Source of the DNA: Streptomyces sp. JHA26
Lineage (GTDB): Bacteria > Actinomycetota > Actinomycetes > Streptomycetales > Streptomycetaceae
Assembly: GCF_002005565.1 (NCBI RefSeq)
Contig: NZ_BDJC01000054.1
Coordinates: 1-48,344, forward strand
DNA: 48,344 nucleotides
Reading direction: 5' to 3'
Part shown: positions 14,978 through 23,168 of the stretch, one piece after another
How positions within the stretch are numbered: position 1 is the first letter of the stretch
Layout: each line of letters opens with the position of its first letter
Program-made: the position numbers and the translations under genes
Notes under the pieces: generated by a model
What the model was told of the DNA's origin: nothing
Database searches by the model: none
Seen by the model: the letters and a program-made list of their open reading frames with translations, nothing else

Positions 14978-16459
14978 GTGCCCACGACCTCGTCACCGTC
15001 CGCCGCCCCGTCCAGGGACACCGCGCCCAGGAACGCACGCGAACCGCGGTTGCGCGCGCTCCGGCGGCAGCCCGCCCGGAGCCGCCCGGCCGGGGCGCCC
15101 ACGGACGACTCCGGCGCGCCGAGGCGGAACACGACGGCACTGGTCGCGGCGCTGCTCGGCTTCACGGTGATCACCGTCGACGTCTCGGCCGTCAACATCG
15201 CGCTGCCCGCGATCCGACACTCCCTCAGCGGGGGGATGGCCGGACTGCAGTGGGTGGTCGACGCGTACACCCTGATGTTCGCGGCCCTGATGCTCTCCGC
15301 CGGCGCCTTCGCCGACCGGGCCGGTGCCCGCCGCGCCTACGCCTGGGGCGTCGCCCTCTTCACCCTCGCCTCCCTCGGCTGCGCCCTCGCGCCCGGCATC
15401 GGCGTGCTGATCGGTGCGCGCGTGGTCCAGGGCGCCGCCGCCGCGGTGGTGATGCCGGCCTCGCTGGCGCTGATCCGCCACGCCTACGAGGACGCCCGGG
15501 AACGCGCCCGCGCCATCGCGCTGTGGACGGTCGGCGGGTCGGTGGCGATGGCCGCGGGCCCGGTGCTCGGCGGGTTGCTCACCGACGGCGCCGGCTGGCG
15601 GTCGGTGTTCCTGCTCAACCTGCCGGTGGGGGCGGTGATCCTCGGCCTGCTGGTGCGGGTGGAGCGCTCCCCGCGGCGGCCCGCCGCGCTGGACGGCGCC
15701 GGCCAGCTCACCGCCGTACTGGCGCTGGCCGCCCTGGTCTTCGCCGCGATCGAGGGCGGCCACCTGGGCTGGACCAGTGGGCCGGTACTGGCCGCCGCCG
15801 CGCTCGCCGTCGTCTCCGGGTACGCCTTCCACCGGGTGGAGGCCCGGCACGACCACCCCATGGTCCCGCTCGGCATGCTGCGCGACCGCCGGGTGGCGCC
15901 CGCGCTGGCGGTCGGCTTCGCCCTCAACGCCGCCTTCTACGGTGGGATCTTCGTCCTGGGGCTGTACTACCAGCAGTTGCGCGGCATGTCGGGGATCGAG
16001 GCCGGACTGATGTTCGTCCCGATGTCGGCGCTGGTGACGGCGACCAACCTGGTGTCACCGCGGCTGGCGGAGCGGATCGGCCGACGGGCGGTGATCGTCA
16101 CCGGGCAGGTGCTGTTCGGCGCGGCGATGGTCACCATGCTGCCGCTGGCCGCGCACACCCCCCTGTGGCTGGTGGTGGTCCTGCTGGTGCCGCTGAGCGT
16201 GGGCGGCGCGCTCGCGGTGCCGGCGCTGACCGCGCTGCTGATGGACGCCGTGCCGGGTCGGCGCGCGGGGATCGCGTCGGGGCTGCTCAACGCGTCCCGC
16301 CAGACCGGCGGCGCGCTCTCCGTGGCCCTGTTCGGCAGCGTGCTCGCCGGTCCCGACGGAGGCTTCTCCCTGCCGGGCATGCGACTTGGCCTCCTGGCCG
16401 TGGCCGCCTTCCTCCTGGTCACCGCCGGTCTCGCCCGATTCCTGCTCCCGCGCGGCTGA
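14978..16459 (+). CDS. MFS drug exporter (DHA2-like)
   Basis: This 493-residue transporter has about 14 hydrophobic segments after a cytoplasmic N terminus of about 55 residues. Family landmarks are TVDVSAVNIALPAIRHSL in helix 1, WVVDAYTLMFAALMLSAGAF in helix 2 and ADRAGARRAYAWG in the loop 2-3 motif A. DHA2 proteins export drugs or natural products by proton antiport. The GTG at 14978 has AGGAG six bases upstream and gives a normal length. The divergent XRE regulator is the likely controller. Confidence 0.93.
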   Translation: MPTTSSPSAAPSRDTAPRNAREPRLRALRRQPARSRPAGAPTDDSGAPRRNTTALVAALLGFTVITVDVSAVNIALPAIRHSLSGGMAGLQWVVDAYTLMFAALMLSAGAFADRAGARRAYAWGVALFTLASLGCALAPGIGVLIGARVVQGAAAAVVMPASLALIRHAYEDARERARAIALWTVGGSVAMAAGPVLGGLLTDGAGWRSVFLLNLPVGAVILGLLVRVERSPRRPAALDGAGQLTAVLALAALVFAAIEGGHLGWTSGPVLAAAALAVVSGYAFHRVEARHDHPMVPLGMLRDRRVAPALAVGFALNAAFYGGIFVLGLYYQQLRGMSGIEAGLMFVPMSALVTATNLVSPRLAERIGRRAVIVTGQVLFGAAMVTMLPLAAHTPLWLVVVLLVPLSVGGALAVPALTALLMDAVPGRRAGIASGLLNASRQTGGALSVALFGSVLAGPDGGFSLPGMRLGLLAVAAFLLVTAGLARFLLPRG

Positions 16460-16655
16460 CACCCGGGGGGTCGGTCGTCTCGACCCGGTCCGGCAGCACC
16501 CGCACGATCCGGCCGAAGACCCGCTCCCGTTCCGACGCCGACGGGACCGGACAGCCCGGGCGTCGTGACGGGTCGTACGGCCGAGGCCGGGTGCGCCGGG
16601 CCCCGATGGCGGACGCCCCGGGGGACGGGCTCCTCCCATGACCGGGCCGACTGCC

Positions 16656-16702
16656 AAAAGGGGTGTGTCCGCCGGCCACTTGCCGGCGGACACACCCCTT
16701 TT
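16656..16702. terminator. Perfect 21-bp bidirectional terminator
   Basis: A 21-base arm (16656-16676, starting AAAAGGGGTGTG) is exactly complementary to 16682-16702 (ending CACACCCCTTTT) with a five-base loop. The A/T ends give a T-run in both directions. It lies between the MFS gene and the convergent GlsB gene and should terminate both. Confidence 0.95.
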
Positions 16703-16716
16703 CGCACGCGACCGAC

Positions 16717-16977
16717 TCAGGCGTGCCGTCGGGCCCAGAAGGGGGTGACGAGAGCGATGAGCAGGGCTGCGACGCCGATCTGCAGGACGTGGCGGATCCA
16801 GTCGATGCCGCCGGTGTCGCGTACGCCGAAGGCGGTGGCGAGTGCGTTGCCGGCGACGGCCCCGATGATGCCGAGGATGGTCGTCAGCCACAGCGGGATG
16901 GGCTGGCGCCCGGGGACGACCAGCTTGGCCAGCAGGCCGATGATGAGTCCCGCGATGATGGCCCAGAGAAACGACAC
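16717..16977 (-). CDS. GlsB/YeaQ/YmgE stress-response membrane protein
   Basis: This 86-residue membrane protein of the transglycosylase-associated family has three hydrophobic segments: SFLWAIIAGLIIGLLAKLVV, LTTILGIIGAVAGNALATAF and VLQIGVAALLIALVTPFWA. PGRQPIPLW is the typical loop. Members are general-stress proteins of unknown mechanism, often under SigB-type control in Streptomyces. The GTG at 16977 is chosen because GGAGG (16984-16988) is six bases upstream; in-frame upstream sequence is not conserved. A strong terminator follows. Confidence 0.9.
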   Translation of the reverse strand: MSFLWAIIAGLIIGLLAKLVVPGRQPIPLWLTTILGIIGAVAGNALATAFGVRDTGGIDWIRHVLQIGVAALLIALVTPFWARRHA

Positions 16978-17085
16978 GACTCTCCTCCTTGCAGTGCTGC
17001 GTAAGTTCGGGCTGTTCTCCACGTGCCCCTGGGGCGCGGTCGTATGCCTGCACGGCATCGCGCGGGAAGTCTTCGGGAGCAGACG

Positions 17086-18084
17086 TCACCGTGCGTCGCG
17101 GAGTTGGAGGAGGTAGGTCGCGGTCAGCGCCACGGCACGGTCCGCGTCGTGCGACAACTCCACGAGGGCGCGGGACGCCTTCGTCCCCGGGATGTCCGCC
17201 AGCGCCTGGGTCAGCCGTCCGCGCGCGGGCGCCCGCGTGGTGCCGTGGGCGAGGCGGTGGACGAGCCCGGTCGCGATCTCGTCCGCCGTCGCGGTGTCGC
17301 CCGCCAGCGCACTCAGCGCATCGGCCGCATCGGTGTCGTTCCTCCCCTCCACGATCATGTCGATGAGTGTCGGGACCGCGTCGGCCCCACCGCGTGTCCC
17401 GAGCGTCAGCGCCGCGTGCCCGCGGACCACGACGTCGGGGTGCGCGAGCGCCTTCCGCAGCTGTTCCGTGGCCTCGTCACCGGGTATCTCGGCGAGGGTC
17501 CGAACGGCACGCTCCCGCACCGCGGCCACCGGCGAGCCCAGGGCCCGGGCCAGCAGTGCCGGCCCGCCGTCGCCCGATCGCGCCAGGGCCCAGCGCAGGG
17601 CCCCGGCGACATTGGGCTCCCTCTCGCGCAGGGCCGCCTCGACCAGGGCCTCCACGGGCACCTCGTCGGCCGAGGAGAGGGCCGCGCGCTGGCGCGCGTC
17701 GGCGCTCTTCGAGCCCAGTGCCTGGAGGAGCGCGACAACTTGGAGGACGTCCTCCCAGCCGTCGGGGTCCGCCGCGTGGATCCGGCACAGCCGCGTGAGC
17801 AACTCGGTCTCCGCCGCGATGCGTTCACGCGTCCGGCGGATGAGGTCGCCGACGAGCGCCGAGGGCGTGAAGCCGGGATCGTCGAGTGCGCGTCCGATGT
17901 CGCGCAGCGACAGTCCCAGCGACCGCAGGCTCTCGATCTGGAAGATCCGCCGGATGTCCTCCCCGGAGTACTCCCGGTAACCGGAGCCGGTCCGGCCCGA
18001 AGGACGCACCAGACCCAGCGACTCGTAATGCCTGAGCATGCGGGCACTGACCCCGGACCGTCGCGCCACCTCACCGATCAACAC
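17086..18084 (-). CDS. MerR-family regulator fused to HEAT repeats
   Basis: This 332-residue protein starts with a MerR DNA-binding domain (residues 1-70: LIGEVARRSGVSARMLRHYE, YREYSGEDIRRI) and its dimer helix. From about residue 150 it consists of HEAT-type helical repeats (VREPNVAGALRWALARS-like units; VVVRGHAALTLGTRGG, AVPTLIDMI). Most MerR proteins have a small effector domain, so a HEAT array implies protein-protein sensing. The GTG start lies three bases after the stop of the preceding HEAT-protein gene, with GGAGGA upstream, so the two form an operon. The operator upstream of that operon suggests autoregulation. Confidence 0.9.
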   Translation of the reverse strand: MLIGEVARRSGVSARMLRHYESLGLVRPSGRTGSGYREYSGEDIRRIFQIESLRSLGLSLRDIGRALDDPGFTPSALVGDLIRRTRERIAAETELLTRLCRIHAADPDGWEDVLQVVALLQALGSKSADARQRAALSSADEVPVEALVEAALREREPNVAGALRWALARSGDGGPALLARALGSPVAAVRERAVRTLAEIPGDEATEQLRKALAHPDVVVRGHAALTLGTRGGADAVPTLIDMIVEGRNDTDAADALSALAGDTATADEIATGLVHRLAHGTTRAPARGRLTQALADIPGTKASRALVELSHDADRAVALTATYLLQLRDAR

Positions 18085-18087
18085 CTC

Positions 18088-18759
18088 CTATCCTCCTCCA
18101 TGGCCGGACCCGCCGAGGGCCACGACGCGCTTCGCCTCCTCGATCGCGAACTCGAATCCGGCGTCCGGGTCGCGCAGCAGCCGCTGTGTGGCGAGCGCGT
18201 GCGCGCGCACCGGCGGATCGGCGGCCGACTCCGCGGCGAGCAGAACCGGCACCACCACCTCCCCCAGCGCGACCAGCGCCCGACTGAGACTCAGCTGCGT
18301 CTCCCGCCCGCCGCGCCCGAGTTGCGTCACCAGCACCGCGGCCAACGCCGGCTCCTCGCCTTCCGGCACGAGGACGACCGCGGCCCGCCAGGCGCTGCGC
18401 GCCACCTCATCGTCGGCGTCGCACAGCAGCGCGGGTGTGATCGCCGGCCACGCCCGCCGGTCCCCGATCTTGGACAGCGTGTGCAGCGCCTGACTCCGTG
18501 CCTGCGCGCGTTCCCCGCGGACTTCGCGGAGCAGCCGGGGGAGCGTCGTGGACACGGGGTGGCGGGTGAGCGCCCAGGTCAGCATGTCGCGGACCAGGAA
18601 CTCGGGCTCGATCGCGCATCGCTCGACCAGTGCGCCGACGCACTGCGGATCGGGCGTCGTACCGAGCGCCAGAGCGGCTCGCAGCCGCACGGACGAACGG
18701 CCGTCCTGCAGTGCCCGGAGCGCTCGCTCCGTACTCGTGTCCTGTGTCGTGGCCGTCAT
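18088..18759 (-). CDS. HEAT-repeat protein
   Basis: This 223-residue protein is built of HEAT-like helical repeats, for example SSVRLRAALALGTTPDPQCV (about 22-41), PEFLVRDMLTWALTRH and DPPVRAHALATQRLLRD. No catalytic motif is visible, so it probably serves as a scaffold or interaction partner. GAGGAGGT precedes the ATG at 18759. It is the first gene of an operon with the MerR-HEAT regulator and may be the sensor partner of that protein; this is inference from linkage and shared architecture. Confidence 0.85.
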   Translation of the reverse strand: MTATTQDTSTERALRALQDGRSSVRLRAALALGTTPDPQCVGALVERCAIEPEFLVRDMLTWALTRHPVSTTLPRLLREVRGERAQARSQALHTLSKIGDRRAWPAITPALLCDADDEVARSAWRAAVVLVPEGEEPALAAVLVTQLGRGGRETQLSLSRALVALGEVVVPVLLAAESAADPPVRAHALATQRLLRDPDAGFEFAIEEAKRVVALGGSGHGGG

Positions 18760-18781
18760 GGAGACCACCTCCTCGGCAGGC

Positions 18782-18812
18782 AGTGAAGACCCTGTCACCG
18801 TGTCAAGGTCAA
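18782..18812 (-). promoter_or_regulatory. MerR-type operator-promoter
   Basis: On the minus strand GACCTTGACAC and GTGACAGGGTC, separated by one base (18810-18788), form an inverted repeat with 9 of 11 positions matching. A -35-like TTGACC (18812-18807) is 19 bases from TTCACT (18787-18782). A dyad filling a 19-base spacer is the hallmark of MerR-activated promoters. It lies 23 bases upstream of the HEAT-protein ATG, so MerR-HEAT autoregulation is likely. Confidence 0.65.
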
Positions 18813-18997
18813 ACAGCGCCCGCCGCGCGGCCGACGGCACGACCATGCCGGCGGCGCTCCCGACCGGTGCCCGGGGCCCGGCATCCGGAGGATCGGCACG
18901 GCGTGTGCGTATGCCCCCGGTTCCGTGAAAGGAACGCGTCGATTCCGTGTTTGCGGGGACGAGTTGGGAGCACACGTCGGCCAGGAGGTTGATGACA

Positions 18998-19165
18998 ATG
19001 GTTCCCCTGCTTCTGGTTCTTCTTCTGGCCCTGATCCTTTTCGGTGCGGGTTTCGCGCTCAAGGCCCTGTGGTGGGTCGCGGTGATCGTGCTGGTGGTGT
19101 GGCTGCTGGGCTTCATCGTCCGCCCGGCGGCCGGCGGCCGCCGGGGCCGCTGGTACCGGTGGTGA
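18998..19165 (+). CDS. Small hydrophobic membrane peptide
   Basis: This 55-residue protein has two hydrophobic segments (VPLLLVLLLALILFGAGFAL and WWVAVIVLVVWLLGFIV) and a basic tail ending RGRWYRW. It matches the short hydrophobic proteins common in Streptomyces stress regions. The ATG at 18998 is preferred because AGGAGG (18983-18988) is nine bases upstream; an in-frame ATG at 18992 is only three bases from it. It is divergent from the HEAT/MerR operon and followed by a hairpin. Confidence 0.85.
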   Translation: MVPLLLVLLLALILFGAGFALKALWWVAVIVLVVWLLGFIVRPAAGGRRGRWYRW

Positions 19166-19754
19166 TGTCTGCCGCGTCCTGAGCGCGGCACGGTTCGTGC
19201 CACCGCGAACGGCGGTGTGCGCAGGGCGGGTTCGGTCCGACAGGACCGGGCCCGCCCTTCCGTGCTGTTCGGCCGTCGAGGAGAAGACGCAGGAAGATCG
19301 AACCGGACATGGATGCCGGTATCCGGCGTACCGGGTGGAACGAGGGGTACTGGACTGTCCCATCGGTCCCGCGGGCGCAGCAGTGGGAACCCTGCGCCTC
19401 CTCGCCCGCGGGACCGGTGCCCGGGCGACGCGCCCGGCCACGGCCGGGCGGTACGGGGGACGGCCCCGCGCGGCGGCGCCGGCGGGCGAGCGGGTCCGTC
19501 AGGGGAAGGCACCGGCCGACGGCCTCACGTCCGCCCGCGTCCCGCACCTCCACGGCACACGGGCCGCGGACCGCGGGGCGGAGCCCTCCCCCGACCGCGT
19601 GCCCGCAGGACGGGACGCTCGACATCCGCCACGGCAACGGGCGCCCCGCCCCCCGGAGCGACCGACTCGATGGCGGGCCGGTCGGCGGGCCGGCCGCCCG
19701 GGTGACTTCGAAAGATTGCGGGGAAGACGTCACGGCACCGGACAGGAGGTTGCC
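19166..19754. other. Long gap before PP2C gene
   Basis: This stretch of 589 bases shows no convincing gene. A hairpin (19225-19256) ends the preceding gene. A possible SigB-like promoter, GCGT (19326-19329) then GGGTAC (19345-19350) with a 15-base spacer, faces the phosphatase gene. Several frames stay open by GC bias, but their Arg/Pro/Gly-rich products resemble nothing. It is probably a long untranslated leader or decayed coding sequence. Confidence 0.5.
19225..19256 (+). terminator. Hairpin after hydrophobic peptide gene
   Basis: GGCGGGTTCGGTCC and GGACCGGGCCCGCC pair at 12 of 14 positions around a GACA loop, followed by CTTCC. It lies 60 bases beyond the stop codon of the small membrane protein gene. 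Confidence 0.5.
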
Positions 19755-20972
19755 GTGGAGGGTGGAGATCTGGAACTGGGAGAGCTTCTGGCCGCAGCGG
19801 AGGCGGCGCCCCCCGGAGGGTCCGTCGACGTGGTCGCGCGGAATCTGCAGAAGCGATTCGGGGCGGAGCACGTGTCCTTCCTGTTCGTCGACCTCGTCGG
19901 CCAACGACTGGTGCGGTTGCCCGCGGCCGTGGACGGCGGCCTGTCGGCCCGGTCCGAGCTGATCGACCTGCAGGACAGCGTCTACGACAGCGTCCTGCGC
20001 GGTCAGCGCCGGCGTGTGGTGCCGGACGGCCAGGGCGGGCAGCGCGTCATCACGCCCGTCACCAACCGCGGCGACTGCATCGGCGTGCTGGAGGTGACCC
20101 TGCAGCACGCCGATGACACCGTCCTCGGACAGATCGGCGAGGCGGCGCACGCGCTGGCCTACATCATCGTCACCGACCGCCGTTTCACCGACCTCTACCA
20201 CGTGGGCCGGCGCACCACCAGGACCAGCATGGCCGCCGAGATCCAGCACCAGTTGCTGCCCTCGGCCCCGTGCTGCGAGGCCGACGAGTTCACGCTGGCC
20301 GCGGGGCTCGTCCCGGCCGACGACATCGGCGGCGACACGTACGACTACAGCCTCGACCGCGACACCCTGTACCTCTCCATCACGGACGCCATGGGCCACG
20401 ACACCGACTCGGCCCTGCTGGCCACCTTGTTGGTCGGAGCGCTGCGCCGGGCCCGCCGTGACGGCTGCGACGCCCTCAGACAGGCCCACCACGCCCACGA
20501 GGCCCTGCTGGCCTACGGCCGCGGCCTGGCCACCGGGCAACTGTTCTGCATCGACCTGGGAACAGGAGTCGCGAAACTGGTCAACGCCGGTCACCCCTGG
20601 CCCTTGCGGGTGCGTGGCGAGACCGTGGAGGAGGTCGGACTCGCCGTGAACCTCCCGTTCGGAGTGGTCTCCCCGGTTCCCTACGGCCTGCAGGAGCTGC
20701 GCCTGCGTCCCGGGGACCGGCTGATCCTGCTCACCGACGGCATGCAGGACCGCCGTGCCGCCGCGGCCGGCCTGCCCGCGCTCGTCCGTGACACCCGCGA
20801 CCTGCACCCCAGGGAAACCGTCCGCGCCCTGACGGCCGCCGTGCGGGACGCCTGCCACGACGGCCTCGAGGACGACGCGACGGTCATGGTCCTGGACTGG
20901 TACGGGCCCCGTTCCGCCGATCCACCGGCGACGGGACCCGCGTCTGCCGGAAGGGATGCCCCGCAGCGCTGA
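19755..20972 (+). CDS. PP2C/SpoIIE-type phosphatase with GAF-like sensor
   Basis: This 405-residue protein has an N-terminal GAF-like region (about 20-160; VARNLQKRFGAEHVSFLFVD). A SpoIIE/RsbU PP2C domain follows (about 165-390): AAEIQHQLLPSAP, VPADDIGGDTYDY, ITDAMGHDTDSALLATLLVG, NAGHPWPLRV, DDATVMVLDW. The metal-binding Asp residues are present. Such phosphatases dephosphorylate STAS anti-anti-sigma factors and so release sigma factors. The GTG at 19755 follows GGAGG by five bases. A STAS gene lies 700 bases downstream and is a candidate substrate. Confidence 0.92.
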   Translation: MEGGDLELGELLAAAEAAPPGGSVDVVARNLQKRFGAEHVSFLFVDLVGQRLVRLPAAVDGGLSARSELIDLQDSVYDSVLRGQRRRVVPDGQGGQRVITPVTNRGDCIGVLEVTLQHADDTVLGQIGEAAHALAYIIVTDRRFTDLYHVGRRTTRTSMAAEIQHQLLPSAPCCEADEFTLAAGLVPADDIGGDTYDYSLDRDTLYLSITDAMGHDTDSALLATLLVGALRRARRDGCDALRQAHHAHEALLAYGRGLATGQLFCIDLGTGVAKLVNAGHPWPLRVRGETVEEVGLAVNLPFGVVSPVPYGLQELRLRPGDRLILLTDGMQDRRAAAAGLPALVRDTRDLHPRETVRALTAAVRDACHDGLEDDATVMVLDWYGPRSADPPATGPASAGRDAPQR

Positions 20973-21220
20973 GGCGAACCGACGGCCTCGCCGCTGCACC
21001 CTCATCCACGGCGTCCTCCTCCGTCCCGGGGCCGAGCGCACCGTCTCGGGGAGGAACGGGGGAGTGGGGCCGGTCCGGGCGGGTAGTCGCGCGCAGGCGG
21101 GGAAGGGCTGTGGTGCCTGGGGAGGTCGAAGCGGCCCTTCCCCCTTTTTTCCGTCCCCACGGCAGGCCCGGAGCGGACACCGGGCTGGTTGAACGCGCGC
21201 GATCGGTGTTCGCTCCGCCC

Positions 21221-21583
21221 CTACCGCGTACCGCCGCTATCGACCAGGCGGGAGAACTGGGCGTCGGGTTTCCGTCCGCGGTCGGTCTCGTCCTGGACGA
21301 GCAGGGAGAGCAGGGCGGCCACGGTCAGGCCCGCTTCCGCCGGGTGACGCAGGACCTTCTCCGGCTCGATGCGGTAGGTGTTCGTGCGCCCGTCGCGGGT
21401 GTGGGAGAGGTAACCGTCCTGTTCGAGATCGGAGATGATCCGCTGGACGGCGCGCTCGGTGAGCCGGCAGTGGGCGGCGATGTCGCGGATCCGGATGTTC
21501 GGGTTGTCGGCGATGGCCGCCAGCACGCGCGCGTGATTGGTGACGAACGTCCATCCGGTGTGGGATCCAGGCACTTCAACCAT
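21221..21583 (-). CDS. Winged-helix (MarR-like) regulator
   Basis: This 120-residue protein is a compact winged helix: WTFVTNHARVLAAIADNPNI, RIRDIAAHCRLTERAVQRII and DLEQDGYLSHTRDGRTNTYRI. Single-domain regulators of this kind are common in Streptomyces; no ligand is known to me. The ATG at 21583 is preferred because TAAAAT (21596-21591) lies seven bases upstream, giving a leaderless start; an in-frame ATG at 21592 would overlap that hexamer. It is divergent from a STAS gene across an unusually AT-rich region, so it may regulate that gene. Confidence 0.88.
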   Translation of the reverse strand: MVEVPGSHTGWTFVTNHARVLAAIADNPNIRIRDIAAHCRLTERAVQRIISDLEQDGYLSHTRDGRTNTYRIEPEKVLRHPAEAGLTVAALLSLLVQDETDRGRKPDAQFSRLVDSGGTR

Positions 21584-21688
21584 GCACAGCATTTTAGGGA
21601 CCGTCTTTGCCTGACACCTAATGCATGACATACTTTTCGCGCAACAGATAGCAGTATTTGGTGGGGGAGACACAGGAGGGTCCCGAAG

Positions 21689-22072
21689 GTGTCCAGGGAA
21701 GACGTGGTCACGGAGTGCTCGAGTGGCGCCGACGGGTGCCGGCCGCAGGTCCTGGACCGGACCACGGTGGCGCAGTACGAGCGGTGTGGGGCCTGGGTCG
21801 TCGACGCGCGAGGCGCGTACGACATGCAGTCGATCACGCCGCTGGCGGACGCGCTGAGTTCCGCGGCCGAGGTGTATCCGAAGGTGATCCTGGACGCCTC
21901 CGGCATCACCTTCGCGGACTCGACACTGCTGAACCTGCTGATCCTCACCCACCAAACGGTCGACTTCCGGGTGGTCGCCCCGACGCGGCAACTGCGCCGG
22001 CTCCTGCAGCTCACCGGAGTGGACACCGTCCTGGAGGTGCGCGCGACGGTGGAGGAGGCCGCTGCCCGCTGA
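21689..22072 (+). CDS. STAS-domain anti-anti-sigma factor
   Basis: This 127-residue protein is a SpoIIAA/RsbV-like STAS domain. It has the phosphorylation region LDASGITFADSTLLNLLILT with the target Ser in DST (about residue 79), and ends RLLQLTGVDTVLEV. It would bind an anti-sigma kinase when dephosphorylated. The GTG follows AGGAGGG by eight bases. The upstream PP2C protein (19755-20972) is a plausible activating phosphatase; the winged-helix gene is divergent. Confidence 0.9.
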   Translation: MSREDVVTECSSGADGCRPQVLDRTTVAQYERCGAWVVDARGAYDMQSITPLADALSSAAEVYPKVILDASGITFADSTLLNLLILTHQTVDFRVVAPTRQLRRLLQLTGVDTVLEVRATVEEAAAR

Positions 22073-22313
22073 GACGCCCGTCGTGGTGATCAGGACCGGC
22101 CCCGCTGCTCCGACCGCCGCCCCCTCCGGCCCTCCGCGACGCCCTCGGGTGCTGCCCGTTCCGGACGAGGCCGGGGAGGGGGCGGCGGCGTGTCCCTGCT
22201 CGCGGCACGGGGTCACGGCCCGGTGCCGCGCCGCCGACGACCGCCTTCGCCCGGTCCCGGTTCGCGGACCGCGAACCGGGCGGCACCCGGCGCCGGGCTC
22301 TCCGCGGGGGAGA

Positions 22314-22856
22314 TCAGCAGGGCTGGACGAAGAAGACCGGGGTCCAGGACGCGGTGCCGGTGTCCTTGGCGCGGTTCGACCAGCGCAGGCTGCCGTCGGA
22401 GTTGTAGAAGCGGGCGACGGTGCCGGTCGTCTGGTTGTTGTTGAAGGTGCCGTCGCCGATGCCGTCGAAGCTGTACCGGCCGCACCGGTAGTAGTCGTAG
22501 TGACGGCCGCGGCCGTCCACGATGCACAGGTGGCCCTCGCCACAGGCCACCGCGGCCTCCGGCGAGGCGAGGTCACGGACCCGGCTCTCCCCGGGAGCGG
22601 GGATGGTCACGGCCCCGCCCTCGGTCGTGAGCCGGTTCGCCGACACCTGGCGGGCGTCCGGGTGCGTCGTCAGGTAACGGTCCACCTGCTGCTGGAGCTC
22701 GGCGGCCTGGGCACCGGTGAGACCGGCTGCCCGGGCCTGCCGGGCGTACGCCGACTGCGCGGCCGCCGGCTCGGCCGACGCGGAGCCGGACAGCGCCGGT
22801 CCCACGACGAGAGCCGCCGCGGCTGCCGCCATGGCCAGAACCTTACGTGCTGACAT
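22314..22856 (-). CDS. Secreted protein, possibly peptidase-inhibitor I36-like
   Basis: This 180-residue exported protein has a signal peptide (SARKVLAMAAAAAALVVGP, cleavage near ASAEPA), a helical propeptide-like part (GLTGAQAAELQQQVDRYL) and a C-terminal domain of about 75 residues (CGEGHLCIVDGRGRHYDYYR, then FNNNQTTGTVARFYNSDGS). The Cys pairs and aromatic-rich beta strands recall the I36/beta-gamma-crystallin fold of Streptomyces metalloproteinase inhibitors; the similarity is moderate. AGGAAGGGG precedes the ATG at 22856. No operon partner is evident. Confidence 0.72.
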   Translation of the reverse strand: MSARKVLAMAAAAAALVVGPALSGSASAEPAAAQSAYARQARAAGLTGAQAAELQQQVDRYLTTHPDARQVSANRLTTEGGAVTIPAPGESRVRDLASPEAAVACGEGHLCIVDGRGRHYDYYRCGRYSFDGIGDGTFNNNQTTGTVARFYNSDGSLRWSNRAKDTGTASWTPVFFVQPC

Positions 22857-23168
22857 GCTCGTTTCCCCTTCCTGAGCGATCCGGCGGCCGCATCCCATGG
22901 CGGCCGTCCGGGAGACGTCACACATCGTGCCCGGCAGGGGCACCGCGGTTGAAGGGATGACTCATGCGGCCGCGCCGCACATCCATACCCACATGGCTAT
23001 CAGGAGGGGAGAACACGCTTGTGGGGGACTGCGGGGGAGGCCGGCGGCGAGGCACTGTGGAGGGCACGCTGACCGGGGGACTGCGGGAGAAATGGTGACA
23101 GACGGTTACGGGGGACCTGGCGAGAGCGGGGCGAGGGCGGGCGGGCCGTCCGCCGGGGCGGTTCCCTC
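22857..23168. other. Gap between secreted-protein gene and lysR
   Basis: This 312-base stretch shows no supported gene. The element GGGGGACTGCGGG appears twice (near 23024 and 23076), and the sequence is G-rich on the plus strand. It must hold the promoters of both divergent genes, but I can define neither. Confidence 0.4.

Noticed and set aside
14671..16641. A long plus-strand frame overlapping the MFS exporter
   Set aside because: It is an Arg/Gly/Pro-rich shadow of the exporter in another frame, with no domain or ribosome site.
19309..19962. Possible gene in the gap before the PP2C phosphatase
   Set aside because: The first residues look unusual, but the rest is Pro/Arg-rich, it runs into the phosphatase in another frame, and no ribosome site is present.
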